From assembly GCF_029439455.1 (NCBI RefSeq), contig NZ_JAQFVG010000251.1, positions 1-64,000 of the forward strand: a stretch of 64,000 bases of DNA. Reading direction: 5' to 3'. How positions within the stretch are numbered: position 1 is the stretch's first letter; each line of letters begins with the position of its first letter. Position numbers and translations under genes: made by a program. The notes below the pieces were generated by a model. It was not told where the DNA came from. It worked only from the letters and a program-made list of their open reading frames with translations, and searched no databases. The stretch is from Caballeronia sp. BR00000012568055. Lineage in GTDB: Bacteria; Pseudomonadota; Gammaproteobacteria; Burkholderiales; Burkholderiaceae. Shown here piece after piece: positions 53,243 through 63,085 of this stretch.

Positions 53243-56200
53243 TTAGCGCACCACCGCCGCATTCAACGCGTTCATCAACGCGAGCGGATCGTAGGGCTTG
53301 CGCAATTGGATCGCGCGGGGCAGGGCGCGGCGTTCATCGTCGGTGAGCGTGAGATCGTAGCCGGTGACGAAGACCACGCCGAGATGCGGCGCATCGCGGC
53401 AGGCGTTCATCGCGAGGCGCACGCCGGATTCGCCCGCTAAATCCACATCCGTTAGCAGCACTTCGAAGCGCTGTTCGCGCAAGTGCGTCAACGCTTCATC
53501 GACGGAACCGGCTTCGGTCAGATCCAGCCCGAAAGTGCGCAGCAATTCCGCGCTGCTCGCCCGCACCAGTTCGTTATCCTCGACGAAAAGTACGCGCATG
53601 CGCGCCATCGCGTCCACGGCGTCGGGTTGCGGCGCGTCCACCGTCACGGCGGCAGGCGCATCTTCGATACGCGAATGCAGCCCGAGCACATGCCGCACCT
53701 TGCGCGCCAACGCCTCGTGCGTATAAGGCTTGCTCAGCAAGTCGATGCCCTCGTCCAGCCTTCCCGCATGCACGATGGCGTTATCCGTATAACCCGACGT
53801 GAACAGCACCGCGATGCCCGGCACGCGTTCGCGTGCCTTACGCGCGAGTTCGGTGCTGCGCAGCGGGCCGGGCATCACGACATCGGTGAACAAGAGGTCG
53901 ATCGGCACGCCGCTTTCGACGATCGCCAGCGCGCTCTGCGCATCCTTCGCGCGCAGCACGCGATAACCCAAATCGCCGAGCATCGCGACGACGGTGGCGC
54001 GCACTTCCTCGTCGTCTTCGACCACCAGAATGGTTTCGCTGCCGCCCTTGGCCGGACCAGTATCGATATCGGTTTCGAGGTCTTCTTCCTGTTTCGCGCG
54101 CGGCAGATAGATGCGCACCGTGGTGCCGTGGCCTTCCTCGCTGTACACCTTCACGTGCCCGCCGGATTGCTTGACGAAGCCGTAGACCATCGACAGACCC
54201 AGTCCCGTGCCTTGTCCTTCGCGCTTGGTGGTGAAGAACGGCTCGAAGGCGCGTTCCAGCACTTCGGGCGACATGCCCGCGCCGGTATCGGTGACGGCGA
54301 CCATCACGTACTGGCCGGCCGTGACTTCGGCGTGGCGCAGCGCGTAGGCTTCATCGAGCGAGGCGTTGCCGGCTTCGATGGTCAGCTTGCCGTGACCGCT
54401 CATCGCGTCGCGCTCGTTGATCGCCAGATTGAGCAGCGCGTTTTCCACCTGAAATGGATCGACCAGCGTGTTCCACAAGCCGCCCGTCACCACCGTTTCT
54501 ATTTCGATGCCATCGCCCAGGGCGCGGCGGAACATATCGTCGAGACCGCGTACGAAGCGGCCGAGATTCACCACCTTCCGCGCGAGCGGCTGGCGTCGTC
54601 CGAACGCGAGCAATTGCGAAGCGAGATTCGCGCCGCGCGCCACGCCCGCAAGCGCGCTGCGCACGCGTTGCTCGGGCTTTTCGCTGCCCGCGACGTCCTT
54701 CGCCAGCAATTGCAGATTGCCGCCGATCACCTGCAACAGGTTATTGAAGTCGTGCGCCACGCCGCCCGTCAGCTTGCCGATGGCCTCCATCTTCTGCGCC
54801 ATCCGCAGCGCTTCCTCGGCGTGCCGCAGCGCGTCGGCGGTTTCGCGGTCGGTGGTGACGTCGCGGCCCACGCCATGAATGCGCCGCGTATGCGGATCGA
54901 GCGACAGATTCCACGCGATCCACCGCCAGCCCTGATCCACGCGTCCGAGCCGGCATTCGTAACGCACCGGCACGCCCGTTTCCCGCAGCCGGTCCAGTTC
55001 GATGGAAACGGCGGCCACATCGTCCGTATGCACCAGATCGAGCATGGTGCGCGCGTGCAGGCGTTCGAGGTCCATGCCGAGCACCGTGGACCACGACGGA
55101 CTCACGCGAAGCAGTGCGCCGTCGAAACTGGTCACGGCGAACAGATCCTCGCTCAGTTCCCACAGACGATCGCGATCCGCGACGGCATCCGCGACGCGGC
55201 GTTCAAGCGTTTCGTTCAGCTCGCGCAGCGCGGCCTGCGCCTTGGTGCGCTCGGTGATCTCGTCCTGCGCCGCCTGGAAGAGCCGCGCATTGTCGATGGC
55301 GATCGCCGCCTGCGCCGCGATGCCGGTGAGGATGCGCTCGGCGCGTTCATCGAATATGCCGGGTTCGGGGTGGCCGAAGAACAGCCCGCCCAGCACTTCG
55401 CCATTACGCGATACGACCGGCGCGGCGAGATAGCTCACCACGCCCAAGTGTCCCTTCGGCATGCCGTGATGCGGCGCGTTCTGGCCGTAGCGCGGATCCT
55501 TCGTGATGTCGTCCGAGCGCACGATGCCTTCGCCGCCGAAAGTCGGCCCGAAGACCGCCGTATTACGCGGCATCGGAAATTGGGAGAAGGTGTCGGTCGG
55601 TACGCCGGAAAGCGTGTAGAGCGTGTAGCGGCCACCTGCTTCGTCGAGCACGTTGTAGAAGAACGAGCCGAAGGCCGCGCCCGTGAGTTCGGTGGCGGCA
55701 TCGACCACGACCTGCACCGCGCGCGATAAATCCAGTTCGCCTGCCACCGCCGTGCCCACACGATTCAGCACTTCCAGCATGCGCGATTCCTCGCGCAGCT
55801 TCTGCTCCGTCTCGCGCCGCAAGCGCGCCAGCCGCAGATTGCTCGACACGCGCGCCAGCAACTCGCGCGCGGAAAACGGCTTGGTCAGATAATCGTCCGC
55901 GCCCGCTTCGAGACCGCCCACGCGCGCTTCTTCACCCGCGCGCGCCGACAGCAGCACGACCGGCGTGTCGCGGAGCACGTCGTCGGCGCGGATCGCGCGT
56001 AGCAGGCCGAAGCCGTCGAGGCGCGGCATCATCACGTCCGAGACGATCACTTCCGGCGACAGATCGCGGACCATTTGCAAAGCGTCTTCGCCATTGGCGG
56101 CGACGCTGACTTCGTGGCCCGCCGAGGCAAGCATGCGGCGCATGTAGTCGCGCAGATCGGCGTTGTCATCGACCACGAGCACGCGGCCCTGCACGTCCGC

Positions 56201-58075
56201 ATAAGCCGACTGCATGTCTGATGCACCGAGCGGCGCGTGATCGGCATCGGACAGCAGGACGTCTTCGCGATCCGGACTCCAGCGCAGCGCTTCGTTTACA
56301 TAGGAGCGCGCGCCGCTGCTCGCCTGCGCGTGCGACAAACCTTCCGCCGATTCCGACGCCGCCGGCAGCGTAATCACGAAGCGCGTGCCTTCGCCCAGCG
56401 TGCTGTCGGCATCGATGGTGCCGCCGTGCAGCTTGACCAGTTCCTGCACCATCGCCAGACCAATCCCGCTGCCTTCCACCGATCGTCCTGCCGCGCCCGC
56501 CACGCGATGAAACCGCTCGAACACGCGCGCCAGTTCCTGCTTCGAAATGCCGATGCCGGTATCGCGCACGCTCATTTCGATATCGCCCGCCGCGTTATGG
56601 CCGAGCGCGATCTCGATGGTCCCTTCGAAGGTGAACTTGTACGCATTCGACAGCAGATTCATCACGACTTTTTCCCACATGTCGCGATCCACCGCCGCGA
56701 CGATGGGCTCCGCCGCCATGTCGATATACAGCCGCAGACCCGCCGTCTCGATCGCCGAACGGAACAGCGAGGCGAGTTCTACCGTGAACGCGGTGAGATC
56801 CGTGCGCTGCACGTGCATTTCGATCCGGCCCGCCTCGATGCGCGAGAAGTCCAGCAGCGCATTCACGAGCTTGAGCAGCCGCAGCCCGTTGCGGTGCATG
56901 ATTTCGATGATGCGCACGTCCTCGCGCCCGATGCGTTCGGGTTTGGCGAGCATTTCTTCGAGCGGCCCGAGCATCAGCGTGAGCGGCGTTCTGAACTCGT
57001 GGCTGATATTGGAAAAGAACGTGGTCTTGGCGCGATCGACTTCCGCGAGCGCTTCGGCGCGGCGGCGTTCTTCGTCGTACGCGTGCGCATAGCCGATGGC
57101 CGCGCCGATCTGCCCCGCGACCAGATTCATGAACGCGCGATACGCTTCATCGAATAGCCGATACGGATTGAGGCCCGCGACCAGCACGGCGGCGCGTCCC
57201 GTTTCGCCCGATGGCGCAATCGGGATCAGCGCCGCGCGTTGGGGCGCGACATTCCATGCGCCGGCGGGCAGCGGGGTATCGAAAACGTGATCGAGGTTGG
57301 TGACGAGGCGCACCTGATTGCTGCGCAAGGTGTCCTGAAGCGGCCACGACGCCACGCGCGCCGCCGCATGTTCCGGTTCGATACCGCTCGTGCCGACCAG
57401 CGTCGCCGTATCGCCGCCCGGCTCGATCGCATAGAGCAGCGCGAAGGGCAGATCGCGCGGGGCGGTGCCGAGCGCTTTCATCGAGAGCGCGCAGGCGTCC
57501 TGCCAGGTGCGCGCCTTCGCCGCCGATGCCGCCAGTTCGCGCAGCACGCCTAGTTGGCGCTCGCCGAGCACGCGCTGTGTATCGTCGCTGTTGGCGCAGA
57601 TGATGCCGCCCGCGCCGCCGCGATCGTCGGGAATCGGGCTGTAGGAAAACGTGTAGTACGTTTCCTCCGGAAAACCGTTGCGCTCCATGATGAGCAACTT
57701 CTGCTCGACGAACGTCCCTTCGATACCAGCGAGCGCCGTATCCAGCAACGGACCGATATCGCTCCAGATTTCGCGCCAGACAACCGAAGTCGGCTGACCG
57801 AGCGCCTGCGGATGCTTGCCGCCGATGATGGACTTGTAAGGGTCGTTATAGAAAAACAGCAGCTCCGGGCCCCAGCCGACCCAGATCGGCTGGCGCGACG
57901 TGAGCATGATGCGGATCGCCGTTTTGAGGCTTTGTGGCCAGTGCTCGGGCGAGCCGAGCGACGTTTGCGTCCAGTCGTGATTGCGGATCAGCGCGCCCAT
58001 TTCACCGCCGCCCAGCAGAAAGCTCGGGTCGAGCCCGTCTGCTCTCGTATCGGGGATCAAATGGTCAGCTTTCAC
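53243..58075 (-). CDS. Giant hybrid histidine kinase (two kinase cores, three receivers)
   Basis: 1610 residues, no membrane helix, so cytoplasmic. Order: N-terminal PAS (about residues 45-170), GAF (about 180-330), kinase core 1 with phospho-acceptor His359 (SHEFRTP) and ATPase domain to about 590, receiver 1 (Asp680 in VIVSDVMMP), GAF (about 770-960), PAS (about 985-1085), kinase core 2 with His1108 (AHDFNNLL) and ATPase domain to about 1340, receiver 2 (Asp1398 in LLFTDVVMP) and receiver 3 (Asp1543 in LLTDVDLAGE). Receivers 1 and 2 keep the distal Lys (TKPF, SKPY); receiver 3 has RKPY. It has no output domain, so it must signal through other proteins. It converges on the TpsB gene with a three-base gap. 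Confidence 0.92.
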   Translation of the reverse strand: MKADHLIPDTRADGLDPSFLLGGGEMGALIRNHDWTQTSLGSPEHWPQSLKTAIRIMLTSRQPIWVGWGPELLFFYNDPYKSIIGGKHPQALGQPTSVVWREIWSDIGPLLDTALAGIEGTFVEQKLLIMERNGFPEETYYTFSYSPIPDDRGGAGGIICANSDDTQRVLGERQLGVLRELAASAAKARTWQDACALSMKALGTAPRDLPFALLYAIEPGGDTATLVGTSGIEPEHAAARVASWPLQDTLRSNQVRLVTNLDHVFDTPLPAGAWNVAPQRAALIPIAPSGETGRAAVLVAGLNPYRLFDEAYRAFMNLVAGQIGAAIGYAHAYDEERRRAEALAEVDRAKTTFFSNISHEFRTPLTLMLGPLEEMLAKPERIGREDVRIIEIMHRNGLRLLKLVNALLDFSRIEAGRIEMHVQRTDLTAFTVELASLFRSAIETAGLRLYIDMAAEPIVAAVDRDMWEKVVMNLLSNAYKFTFEGTIEIALGHNAAGDIEMSVRDTGIGISKQELARVFERFHRVAGAAGRSVEGSGIGLAMVQELVKLHGGTIDADSTLGEGTRFVITLPAASESAEGLSHAQASSGARSYVNEALRWSPDREDVLLSDADHAPLGASDMQSAYADVQGRVLVVDDNADLRDYMRRMLASAGHEVSVAANGEDALQMVRDLSPEVIVSDVMMPRLDGFGLLRAIRADDVLRDTPVVLLSARAGEEARVGGLEAGADDYLTKPFSARELLARVSSNLRLARLRRETEQKLREESRMLEVLNRVGTAVAGELDLSRAVQVVVDAATELTGAAFGSFFYNVLDEAGGRYTLYTLSGVPTDTFSQFPMPRNTAVFGPTFGGEGIVRSDDITKDPRYGQNAPHHGMPKGHLGVVSYLAAPVVSRNGEVLGGLFFGHPEPGIFDERAERILTGIAAQAAIAIDNARLFQAAQDEITERTKAQAALRELNETLERRVADAVADRDRLWELSEDLFAVTSFDGALLRVSPSWSTVLGMDLERLHARTMLDLVHTDDVAAVSIELDRLRETGVPVRYECRLGRVDQGWRWIAWNLSLDPHTRRIHGVGRDVTTDRETADALRHAEEALRMAQKMEAIGKLTGGVAHDFNNLLQVIGGNLQLLAKDVAGSEKPEQRVRSALAGVARGANLASQLLAFGRRQPLARKVVNLGRFVRGLDDMFRRALGDGIEIETVVTGGLWNTLVDPFQVENALLNLAINERDAMSGHGKLTIEAGNASLDEAYALRHAEVTAGQYVMVAVTDTGAGMSPEVLERAFEPFFTTKREGQGTGLGLSMVYGFVKQSGGHVKVYSEEGHGTTVRIYLPRAKQEEDLETDIDTGPAKGGSETILVVEDDEEVRATVVAMLGDLGYRVLRAKDAQSALAIVESGVPIDLLFTDVVMPGPLRSTELARKARERVPGIAVLFTSGYTDNAIVHAGRLDEGIDLLSKPYTHEALARKVRHVLGLHSRIEDAPAAVTVDAPQPDAVDAMARMRVLFVEDNELVRASSAELLRTFGLDLTEAGSVDEALTHLREQRFEVLLTDVDLAGESGVRLAMNACRDAPHLGVVFVTGYDLTLTDDERRALPRAIQLRKPYDPLALMNALNAAVVR

Positions 58076-58262
58076 CGACGGCGTGTCTCCTCGCGGCGCA
58101 TGAACAGGGGTGACGCGGCGGCCCCGCGCGCAGGTTCAGACGTGCGGCGCGGCTAGGCTCTCAAAAGATGGATGCGCCCGCTGTAACGATGCAGACGGGC
58201 GTGTTCGGATTCTCGCACGGAACGCGCGGACGTTTCAGTTTCGTGCGGTCAGTTTCCCGCGA

Positions 58263-59051
58263 TCATTTTCCATCGATAGGATCGAGGCCCGTGGCTTTGA
58301 CCGTCTCCAGCGCCTCGGGCGACGCCAGATAGCGGAGCAGGGCGCGCGCTTCCTCGGGATGCTTCGCGCCTGCGGGAATGCCGGCGGCATAGCGCGTGAC
58401 GGATTGCATGGGTTCCGGAATCCGGCCGACGAATTGCGCGCCCTTTACCGGCAACAACTCGCTGACCTGCTGAAATCCCATTTCGTACTGGCCATCCGCG
58501 ACGACGGACGCGACCGGAATCTTTGGCACCATCTTCGCCTTCGGTCTGACCTGATCTTCGATGCCGAGCTTTTTGAACATCTCGTTCTGAATGTAGACGC
58601 CGCTCGCGCTATCCGAATACGCAATCGATTTCGCCTGCAGCAGCGTATTGCGCAGCGCATCCACCGTGCCGATATCGGGTTTCGCCGCGCCCTCGCGCAC
58701 CGACAAGCCGATGCGCGAATCCGCCAGTTCCACGCGTGAGCCGGGTATCACCTTGCCCTGTTTGATGAGGTCGTCGAGCGCATAGCCGACCATGATGACG
58801 ACGTCCGCCGGTTCGCCGCGCGCGAGGCGATTGGGAATCGCTTCGGGCGATTTGCCCATCGAGGGGCCGAGCGTGGTGTCGAGTGTATTGCCGGTATCGG
58901 AAGCGAACTTCGGCCCGAGGATTTTGTACGCTGCGGTGAATCCGCCCGAACTCATCACGTGCAGTTCGGCGGCTTGCGCGGCGACGGGATTGAGGGAAAT
59001 GAATGCGGGGAAAAGCGCAGCAATGGCCGCGCGGGCGATACAGTTTTTCAT
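58263..59051 (-). CDS. Orphan ModA-like periplasmic substrate-binding protein
   Basis: 262 residues with a signal peptide (about 1-28, AAQAAELHV). The mature part has the two-lobed PBP type II fold of the ModA group, with SSGGF near the start and GVYIQNEMFKKLG and GFQQVSELLP later. The anion loop differs from the usual ASLT of true molybdate binders, and no modB or modC genes are adjacent, so molybdate binding is doubtful. ATG 59051 is chosen because it begins the signal peptide. The hybrid kinase gene lies 187 bases downstream on the same strand. Confidence 0.82.
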   Translation of the reverse strand: MKNCIARAAIAALFPAFISLNPVAAQAAELHVMSSGGFTAAYKILGPKFASDTGNTLDTTLGPSMGKSPEAIPNRLARGEPADVVIMVGYALDDLIKQGKVIPGSRVELADSRIGLSVREGAAKPDIGTVDALRNTLLQAKSIAYSDSASGVYIQNEMFKKLGIEDQVRPKAKMVPKIPVASVVADGQYEMGFQQVSELLPVKGAQFVGRIPEPMQSVTRYAAGIPAGAKHPEEARALLRYLASPEALETVKATGLDPIDGK

Positions 59052-59219
59052 GAGGTTCGATCCGTTCGGTGCGGTTTTTTTGCCATATCGTTTCGCACTA
59101 TACGGGATCGGCTCCGAAGCCTTGTCCTGGCGCGTGCGGAACACTAATTGCTGCGGCAGTCTCACCTCGAATGAGACGCTTTGTCGTCGCTCGTCTACCG
59201 CACGATCCATATCCGACTT

Positions 59220-59474
59220 ATGCCGAAATCCTCGCCGCTCTCCGAAGGCTCCGTCTATGAAGGCTTCGATATTTACGCGTCTTATGTGGTGAATGCGACG
59301 GGCCTGCACGTCGGCACATTGAAGGTGGTCAGAAAACGCGACAAGCGCGTGCTCTATCCGTTCGATGGCTGCGAGACCATCGGCCCGTACGAGTCGAGTG
59401 AAGATGCGCGCAAGGCCGCGCAGGTGCTCGGACAAAGATTGGTCGAAGCGGATATCGCCAATCCGGAGCCTTGA
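59220..59474 (+). CDS. Small DUF6723-like protein
   Basis: 84 residues from ATG 59220 (MPKSSPLSEGSVYEGFDIY). The pattern VGTLKVVRKRDKRVLYPFDG followed by E-T-I-GPY recalls DUF6723, a small family common in Burkholderia, as I remember it. It is soluble, with no signal or helix, and function is unknown. No clear ribosome site is visible and the frame is open to 59181, so the start is uncertain. It is divergent from the ModA-like gene. Confidence 0.6.
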   Translation: MPKSSPLSEGSVYEGFDIYASYVVNATGLHVGTLKVVRKRDKRVLYPFDGCETIGPYESSEDARKAAQVLGQRLVEADIANPEP

Positions 59475-59495
59475 GTCTGCTCACTCAGCGCCGAC

Positions 59496-60452
59496 TCAGT
59501 GCGCCACCTTCACCGTCTTCCCGCCGCGCTTCAGCACTCTGGCCTGCAAGACGATCACCAGCAGCAGGAACAAACCGCGAATCACCGACTGCCAGTAAGC
59601 CGACAAGCTGATATACCCCAGCCCGTTTTCGAAGTTGAGCAGGTTGAACACCAGTCCGAGCAGCGCGACACCGGCAATCGTCATCGCGATCGAGCCTTCG
59701 CCGCCCGTCAGACGCGTGCCGCCGAGCACGACAGCGGAAATCGCGAACAGCTCCCAGCCGACGCCTTCGTTCGGCTGTCCCGCGCCGAACTGCGCTGCCA
59801 GAATCGCCCCGGCGATACCCGCGAGCAGTCCGCTCACCGCGTACACCGCCACCAGCGTGCGATCGACATTCATCCCCATCAATCGCGATGCCTCTTCGCT
59901 GCCGCCGATCGCCAGCGCGTGCCGCCCGAAGCGCGCCGAGCGCAACGCGATCCAGCCCAGAATTGCCGCCACCGCCGATACGACGCCCGGAATCGGCAGG
60001 CCGAAGATATCGCCCTGACCGAAGGCCGCGAAGCTCGTGTCGGACGCGATGCCGACCGCATCGTTATGGCCGAGCAGCAGCGCCAGACCATGCGCGCCGA
60101 GACTGGTCGCCAGCGTGACGATGAAGGGCAAAATCCGCATATGCGTAATCACCATGCCGTTGAGCAGACCCACCGCCAGCCCGGCAATCGATCCGGCAAG
60201 CACGGCGACCAGGCCGCCATGCGGACTCGCCAGCGCCGACACCACGCTCGCCAGCGCCGCCACCGATCCCACCGACAGATCGATCCCGCCCGTGATGATC
60301 ACGAACGCCATGCCGATGGAAATCAGCAGGAACATGGAGTTGTATCGCCAGAAGGAGAGGATGTTGTAGGCATCGGCGAAATGGTCGTAACGGGTCACGC
60401 CGAGTACGAGCAGCGCGGCCAGCGCGATCAGAATGGGCAAGTTCTTCTTCAT
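59496..60452 (-). CDS. Sugar ABC transporter permease (YjfF/RbsC type)
   Basis: 318-residue inner-membrane permease of the BPD_transp_2 family with about eight to ten helices. The GGIDLSVGS motif after helix two is diagnostic of RbsC/XylH/YtfT/YjfF permeases, and GGTRLTGGEGS is the matching cytoplasmic loop. It is the last gene of the operon and forms a heterodimer with the preceding permease, as with E. coli YtfT/YjfF for galactofuranose. Confidence 0.9.
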   Translation of the reverse strand: MKKNLPILIALAALLVLGVTRYDHFADAYNILSFWRYNSMFLLISIGMAFVIITGGIDLSVGSVAALASVVSALASPHGGLVAVLAGSIAGLAVGLLNGMVITHMRILPFIVTLATSLGAHGLALLLGHNDAVGIASDTSFAAFGQGDIFGLPIPGVVSAVAAILGWIALRSARFGRHALAIGGSEEASRLMGMNVDRTLVAVYAVSGLLAGIAGAILAAQFGAGQPNEGVGWELFAISAVVLGGTRLTGGEGSIAMTIAGVALLGLVFNLLNFENGLGYISLSAYWQSVIRGLFLLLVIVLQARVLKRGGKTVKVAH

Positions 60453-60459
60453 ATTCGAT

Positions 60460-61443
60460 TCAGCCTCGCTTTCTTTGCACGTACACGGCCGCGATGATGA
60501 TGGCCGCTTTCAGCACCAGCGCCGCCGCATCCGGAATGCCGTGGGCGAGCAGCGTATAGCGCAATAACTGGATGATGAGCGCGCCGATCAGCGTGCCCGT
60601 GATGTACGCGCGTCCGCCCGTCAAGGCCGTGCCGCCGACCGCGACCGCCGCGATCGCATCCAGTTCGACGCCAAGACCTACCACGTTCGCGTCCGACGAC
60701 GAATTCACCGAGATCGAAATGAGTCCGGCCAGTCCCGCCAGCGCGGCGCACAGCGCGTAGGCGATCATCTTGACGCGCATGGTCGGAATGCCCGACAGAT
60801 ACGCCGCGTCCTCGTTGCCGCCCGTCACCAGCAGATACTTGCCAAACAGCGTCTTGCGCACGATCCACGTGAACAGCGCGACCAGCGCGAGCATCAGCAA
60901 AATCTGGAAGGGCACGCCCGCGATCTTGCCCAGCGCGATCCACTGAAACGTGGGATTGGTGAACGCCTGAAGGCTACCGTCCGTGACGACCTGCGCGATG
61001 CCGCGTCCGGCGATAAACAACACCAGCGTCGCGACAATCGGCTGCACGTTGAGCCGCGTCACCAACAAGCCATTGAATACGCCGCACAAGGCCGCCACGA
61101 TAATCGGCAGCGTGAACGCGAGCACGATCCCGAGCGGCCCGTCGATATTCATAAACAGCATCGGCGCGAGCGCACCGGAGATCGCCATCGACGCACCCAC
61201 GGACAAGTCGATGCCGCCCGTCGCCACCACCAGCGTCATGCCAATGCCGACGATCACGATCGTCACCACCTGCGTCAGATTGACGTTGAAGGTTTGCAGC
61301 GACACGAAATGCTGCGTGAACAGCAGATTGAACACGATCATCGCCAGCAGCACGACGATCTCACGCTGGATCGCCACGCCGCGTTTTTTCTTGACCGGCG
61401 CTTGTTGGACGATGGGCGCGGCGCTATGCGTCTTATCGATCAT
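60460..61443 (-). CDS. Sugar ABC transporter permease (YtfT type)
   Basis: 327-residue permease with the same GGIDLSVGA and GGTALTGGRAY motifs as its partner. ATG 61443 overlaps the end of the ATPase gene by 11 bases; the longer frame upstream is the ATPase in another frame. The Lys-rich PVKKKRG segment before the first helix is cytoplasmic. Two different permeases in one operon are typical of the YtfQ-R-T-YjfF galactofuranose/arabinose subgroup. Confidence 0.9.
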   Translation of the reverse strand: MIDKTHSAAPIVQQAPVKKKRGVAIQREIVVLLAMIVFNLLFTQHFVSLQTFNVNLTQVVTIVIVGIGMTLVVATGGIDLSVGASMAISGALAPMLFMNIDGPLGIVLAFTLPIIVAALCGVFNGLLVTRLNVQPIVATLVLFIAGRGIAQVVTDGSLQAFTNPTFQWIALGKIAGVPFQILLMLALVALFTWIVRKTLFGKYLLVTGGNEDAAYLSGIPTMRVKMIAYALCAALAGLAGLISISVNSSSDANVVGLGVELDAIAAVAVGGTALTGGRAYITGTLIGALIIQLLRYTLLAHGIPDAAALVLKAAIIIAAVYVQRKRG

Positions 61444-62995
61444 GTTTGGCTTCCTCCACCGCCTCGGCCAGCGTCGATTCGCGGCCCGCGCCGTACGCGA
61501 TCGCATCCATGATCGAGGCTTCGTTCATCTGCGCGCCGTTGAGTTTCGCGACGGTCTGGCCATCGCGGATCACGACCGCGCGGTCGGCCACCGCCGTCAG
61601 TTCTTCCAGTTCCGATGCCGACAGCAGCACGGCCAGCCCCGAATCGCGTAATTCGCGCACGATCTTGGCGACGTCCGCCTTCGCGCCGACGTCGATGCCG
61701 CGTGTGGGTTCATCGAGTAAAAGCAGGCGAGGGTGCGTGGCGAGCCAGCGCGCGAGCAGCACCTTTTGCTGATTGCCGCCCGAGAGCTCGCGGATCGGCT
61801 GATCGGGCGAACGCAGCTTGATACCGAGCGATTCGATAAAGCCATCGACGATTTCTTTTTGTTTGGCGACATCGACCACGCCGCGTTTGGTCAGCATCGG
61901 CAGGCAGACCAGCGTGAGGTTGTCGCGCACGGACAGCTCCGGCACGATGCCTTCCGCCTTGCGATCTTCGGTCAGATAAGCGATGCCGCGTGCGATCGCG
62001 TCTTGCGGCGACTTGAGCGCGACCTCTTTCCCGTCGATGGACAGCGCGCCTTTCGCCGGCCGATCTGCGCCGAACAACAAGCGCATGGTTTCGGTGCGCC
62101 CCGAGCCGAGCAAACCGGCGAGCCCGACCGCTTCGCCCGCATGCACATCGAGCGATACGTCCGCGACTTTCGCGCCCGCCGCCAGTCCTTGCGCGCTCAA
62201 TGCCACCGCGCCGCGCTTGGCGAGATTCGCGTCTTTCACCGCGCTGTCTTCCTGCACCACAGCGGCGAGCGTGCGCCCGAGCATGGTGGTGACGAGCTTG
62301 AGCTTGTCCATCTCCTGCATGCTGCTTTCGGCGACGGTTTGTCCATCGCGCATGACGGTGACGCGGTCGCACAGCGCATACAGTTCGTCCAGCCGATGTG
62401 ATACGAAAATCACCGCGCGTCCATCGTCGCGTAATCGTCTGACCACGGTGAACAGCAACTCGACTTCGCGCTCGTCGAGCGAAGAAGTCGATTCATCCAT
62501 GATCACCATCCGCGCGTCCGACGACACCGCCCGCGCCAGCGCGACCATCTGCTGAATCGCGCTGGAATATTCACGCACGGGCTTTTTCACATCGATCTTC
62601 AGTCCGAACGATTCGAGCAATTCATCCGCGCGCCGCTGCACGCTTTTCCAGTCGATCAGACCGAAACGGCGCGGCTCGCGGCCCAGAAAAATATTTTCCG
62701 CGACCGAGCGGAACGGCACCAGATTGATCTCCTGATAGATCGTGCTGATGCCGGCTTCGCGCGCCTCTTTCGGCGTGCGGAAATCGATCTCGCGTCCATC
62801 GAATTTGATGCCGCCCGCGCTCTTGCGATACGCGCCGGTGAGAATCTTGATCAGCGTCGATTTACCCGCGCCGTTCTGGCCGATCAGCGCATGCACTTCG
62901 CCCGCCGCGACGGTCAGCCGCGCGTGCTTGAGCGCCGCGACGCCGCCGAAGGAAATATCGATGTCCTGCATGTCCAGCAAGGGAGCCTGAGCCAT
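61433..62995 (-). CDS. Sugar ABC transporter ATP-binding protein (YtfR/MglA type)
   Basis: 520 residues with two fused ABC domains. The first has GQNGAGKST (Gly39-Thr47) and Walker B VIMDESTSS. The second has the degenerate P-loop GLLGSGRTE, the signature LSGGNQQK and LLLDEPTRG. A degenerate second P-loop is normal in this CUT2 subgroup, which energises sugar import. The ATG at 62995 lies 90 bases downstream of the binding-protein stop, behind a stem-loop. Confidence 0.93.
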   Translation of the reverse strand: MAQAPLLDMQDIDISFGGVAALKHARLTVAAGEVHALIGQNGAGKSTLIKILTGAYRKSAGGIKFDGREIDFRTPKEAREAGISTIYQEINLVPFRSVAENIFLGREPRRFGLIDWKSVQRRADELLESFGLKIDVKKPVREYSSAIQQMVALARAVSSDARMVIMDESTSSLDEREVELLFTVVRRLRDDGRAVIFVSHRLDELYALCDRVTVMRDGQTVAESSMQEMDKLKLVTTMLGRTLAAVVQEDSAVKDANLAKRGAVALSAQGLAAGAKVADVSLDVHAGEAVGLAGLLGSGRTETMRLLFGADRPAKGALSIDGKEVALKSPQDAIARGIAYLTEDRKAEGIVPELSVRDNLTLVCLPMLTKRGVVDVAKQKEIVDGFIESLGIKLRSPDQPIRELSGGNQQKVLLARWLATHPRLLLLDEPTRGIDVGAKADVAKIVRELRDSGLAVLLSASELEELTAVADRAVVIRDGQTVAKLNGAQMNEASIMDAIAYGAGRESTLAEAVEEAKHDR

Positions 62996-63022
62996 CGTGC
63001 TTCATCCATCGTCATCGAAATG

Positions 63023-63060
63023 AAAAAGCGAGCGCCTGGCTTGAGAAAGCAAGCGCCCGC
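63023..63060 (-). terminator. Attenuator-like stem-loop between binding protein and ATPase genes
   Basis: On the minus strand GCGGGCGC pairs with GCGCTCGC (one G-U) across a 17-base loop that has its own short inner stem, followed by five T residues. It lies 26 bases after the binding-protein stop and 28 before the ATPase start, so it probably lets only part of the transcripts continue. Confidence 0.6.
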
Positions 63061-63085
63061 AAAGGCACACACACTTCGCTGAAGA

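Noticed and set aside
58263-59051. Molybdate ABC transporter
   Set aside because: Only the binding protein is present and its anion loop differs from ModA.
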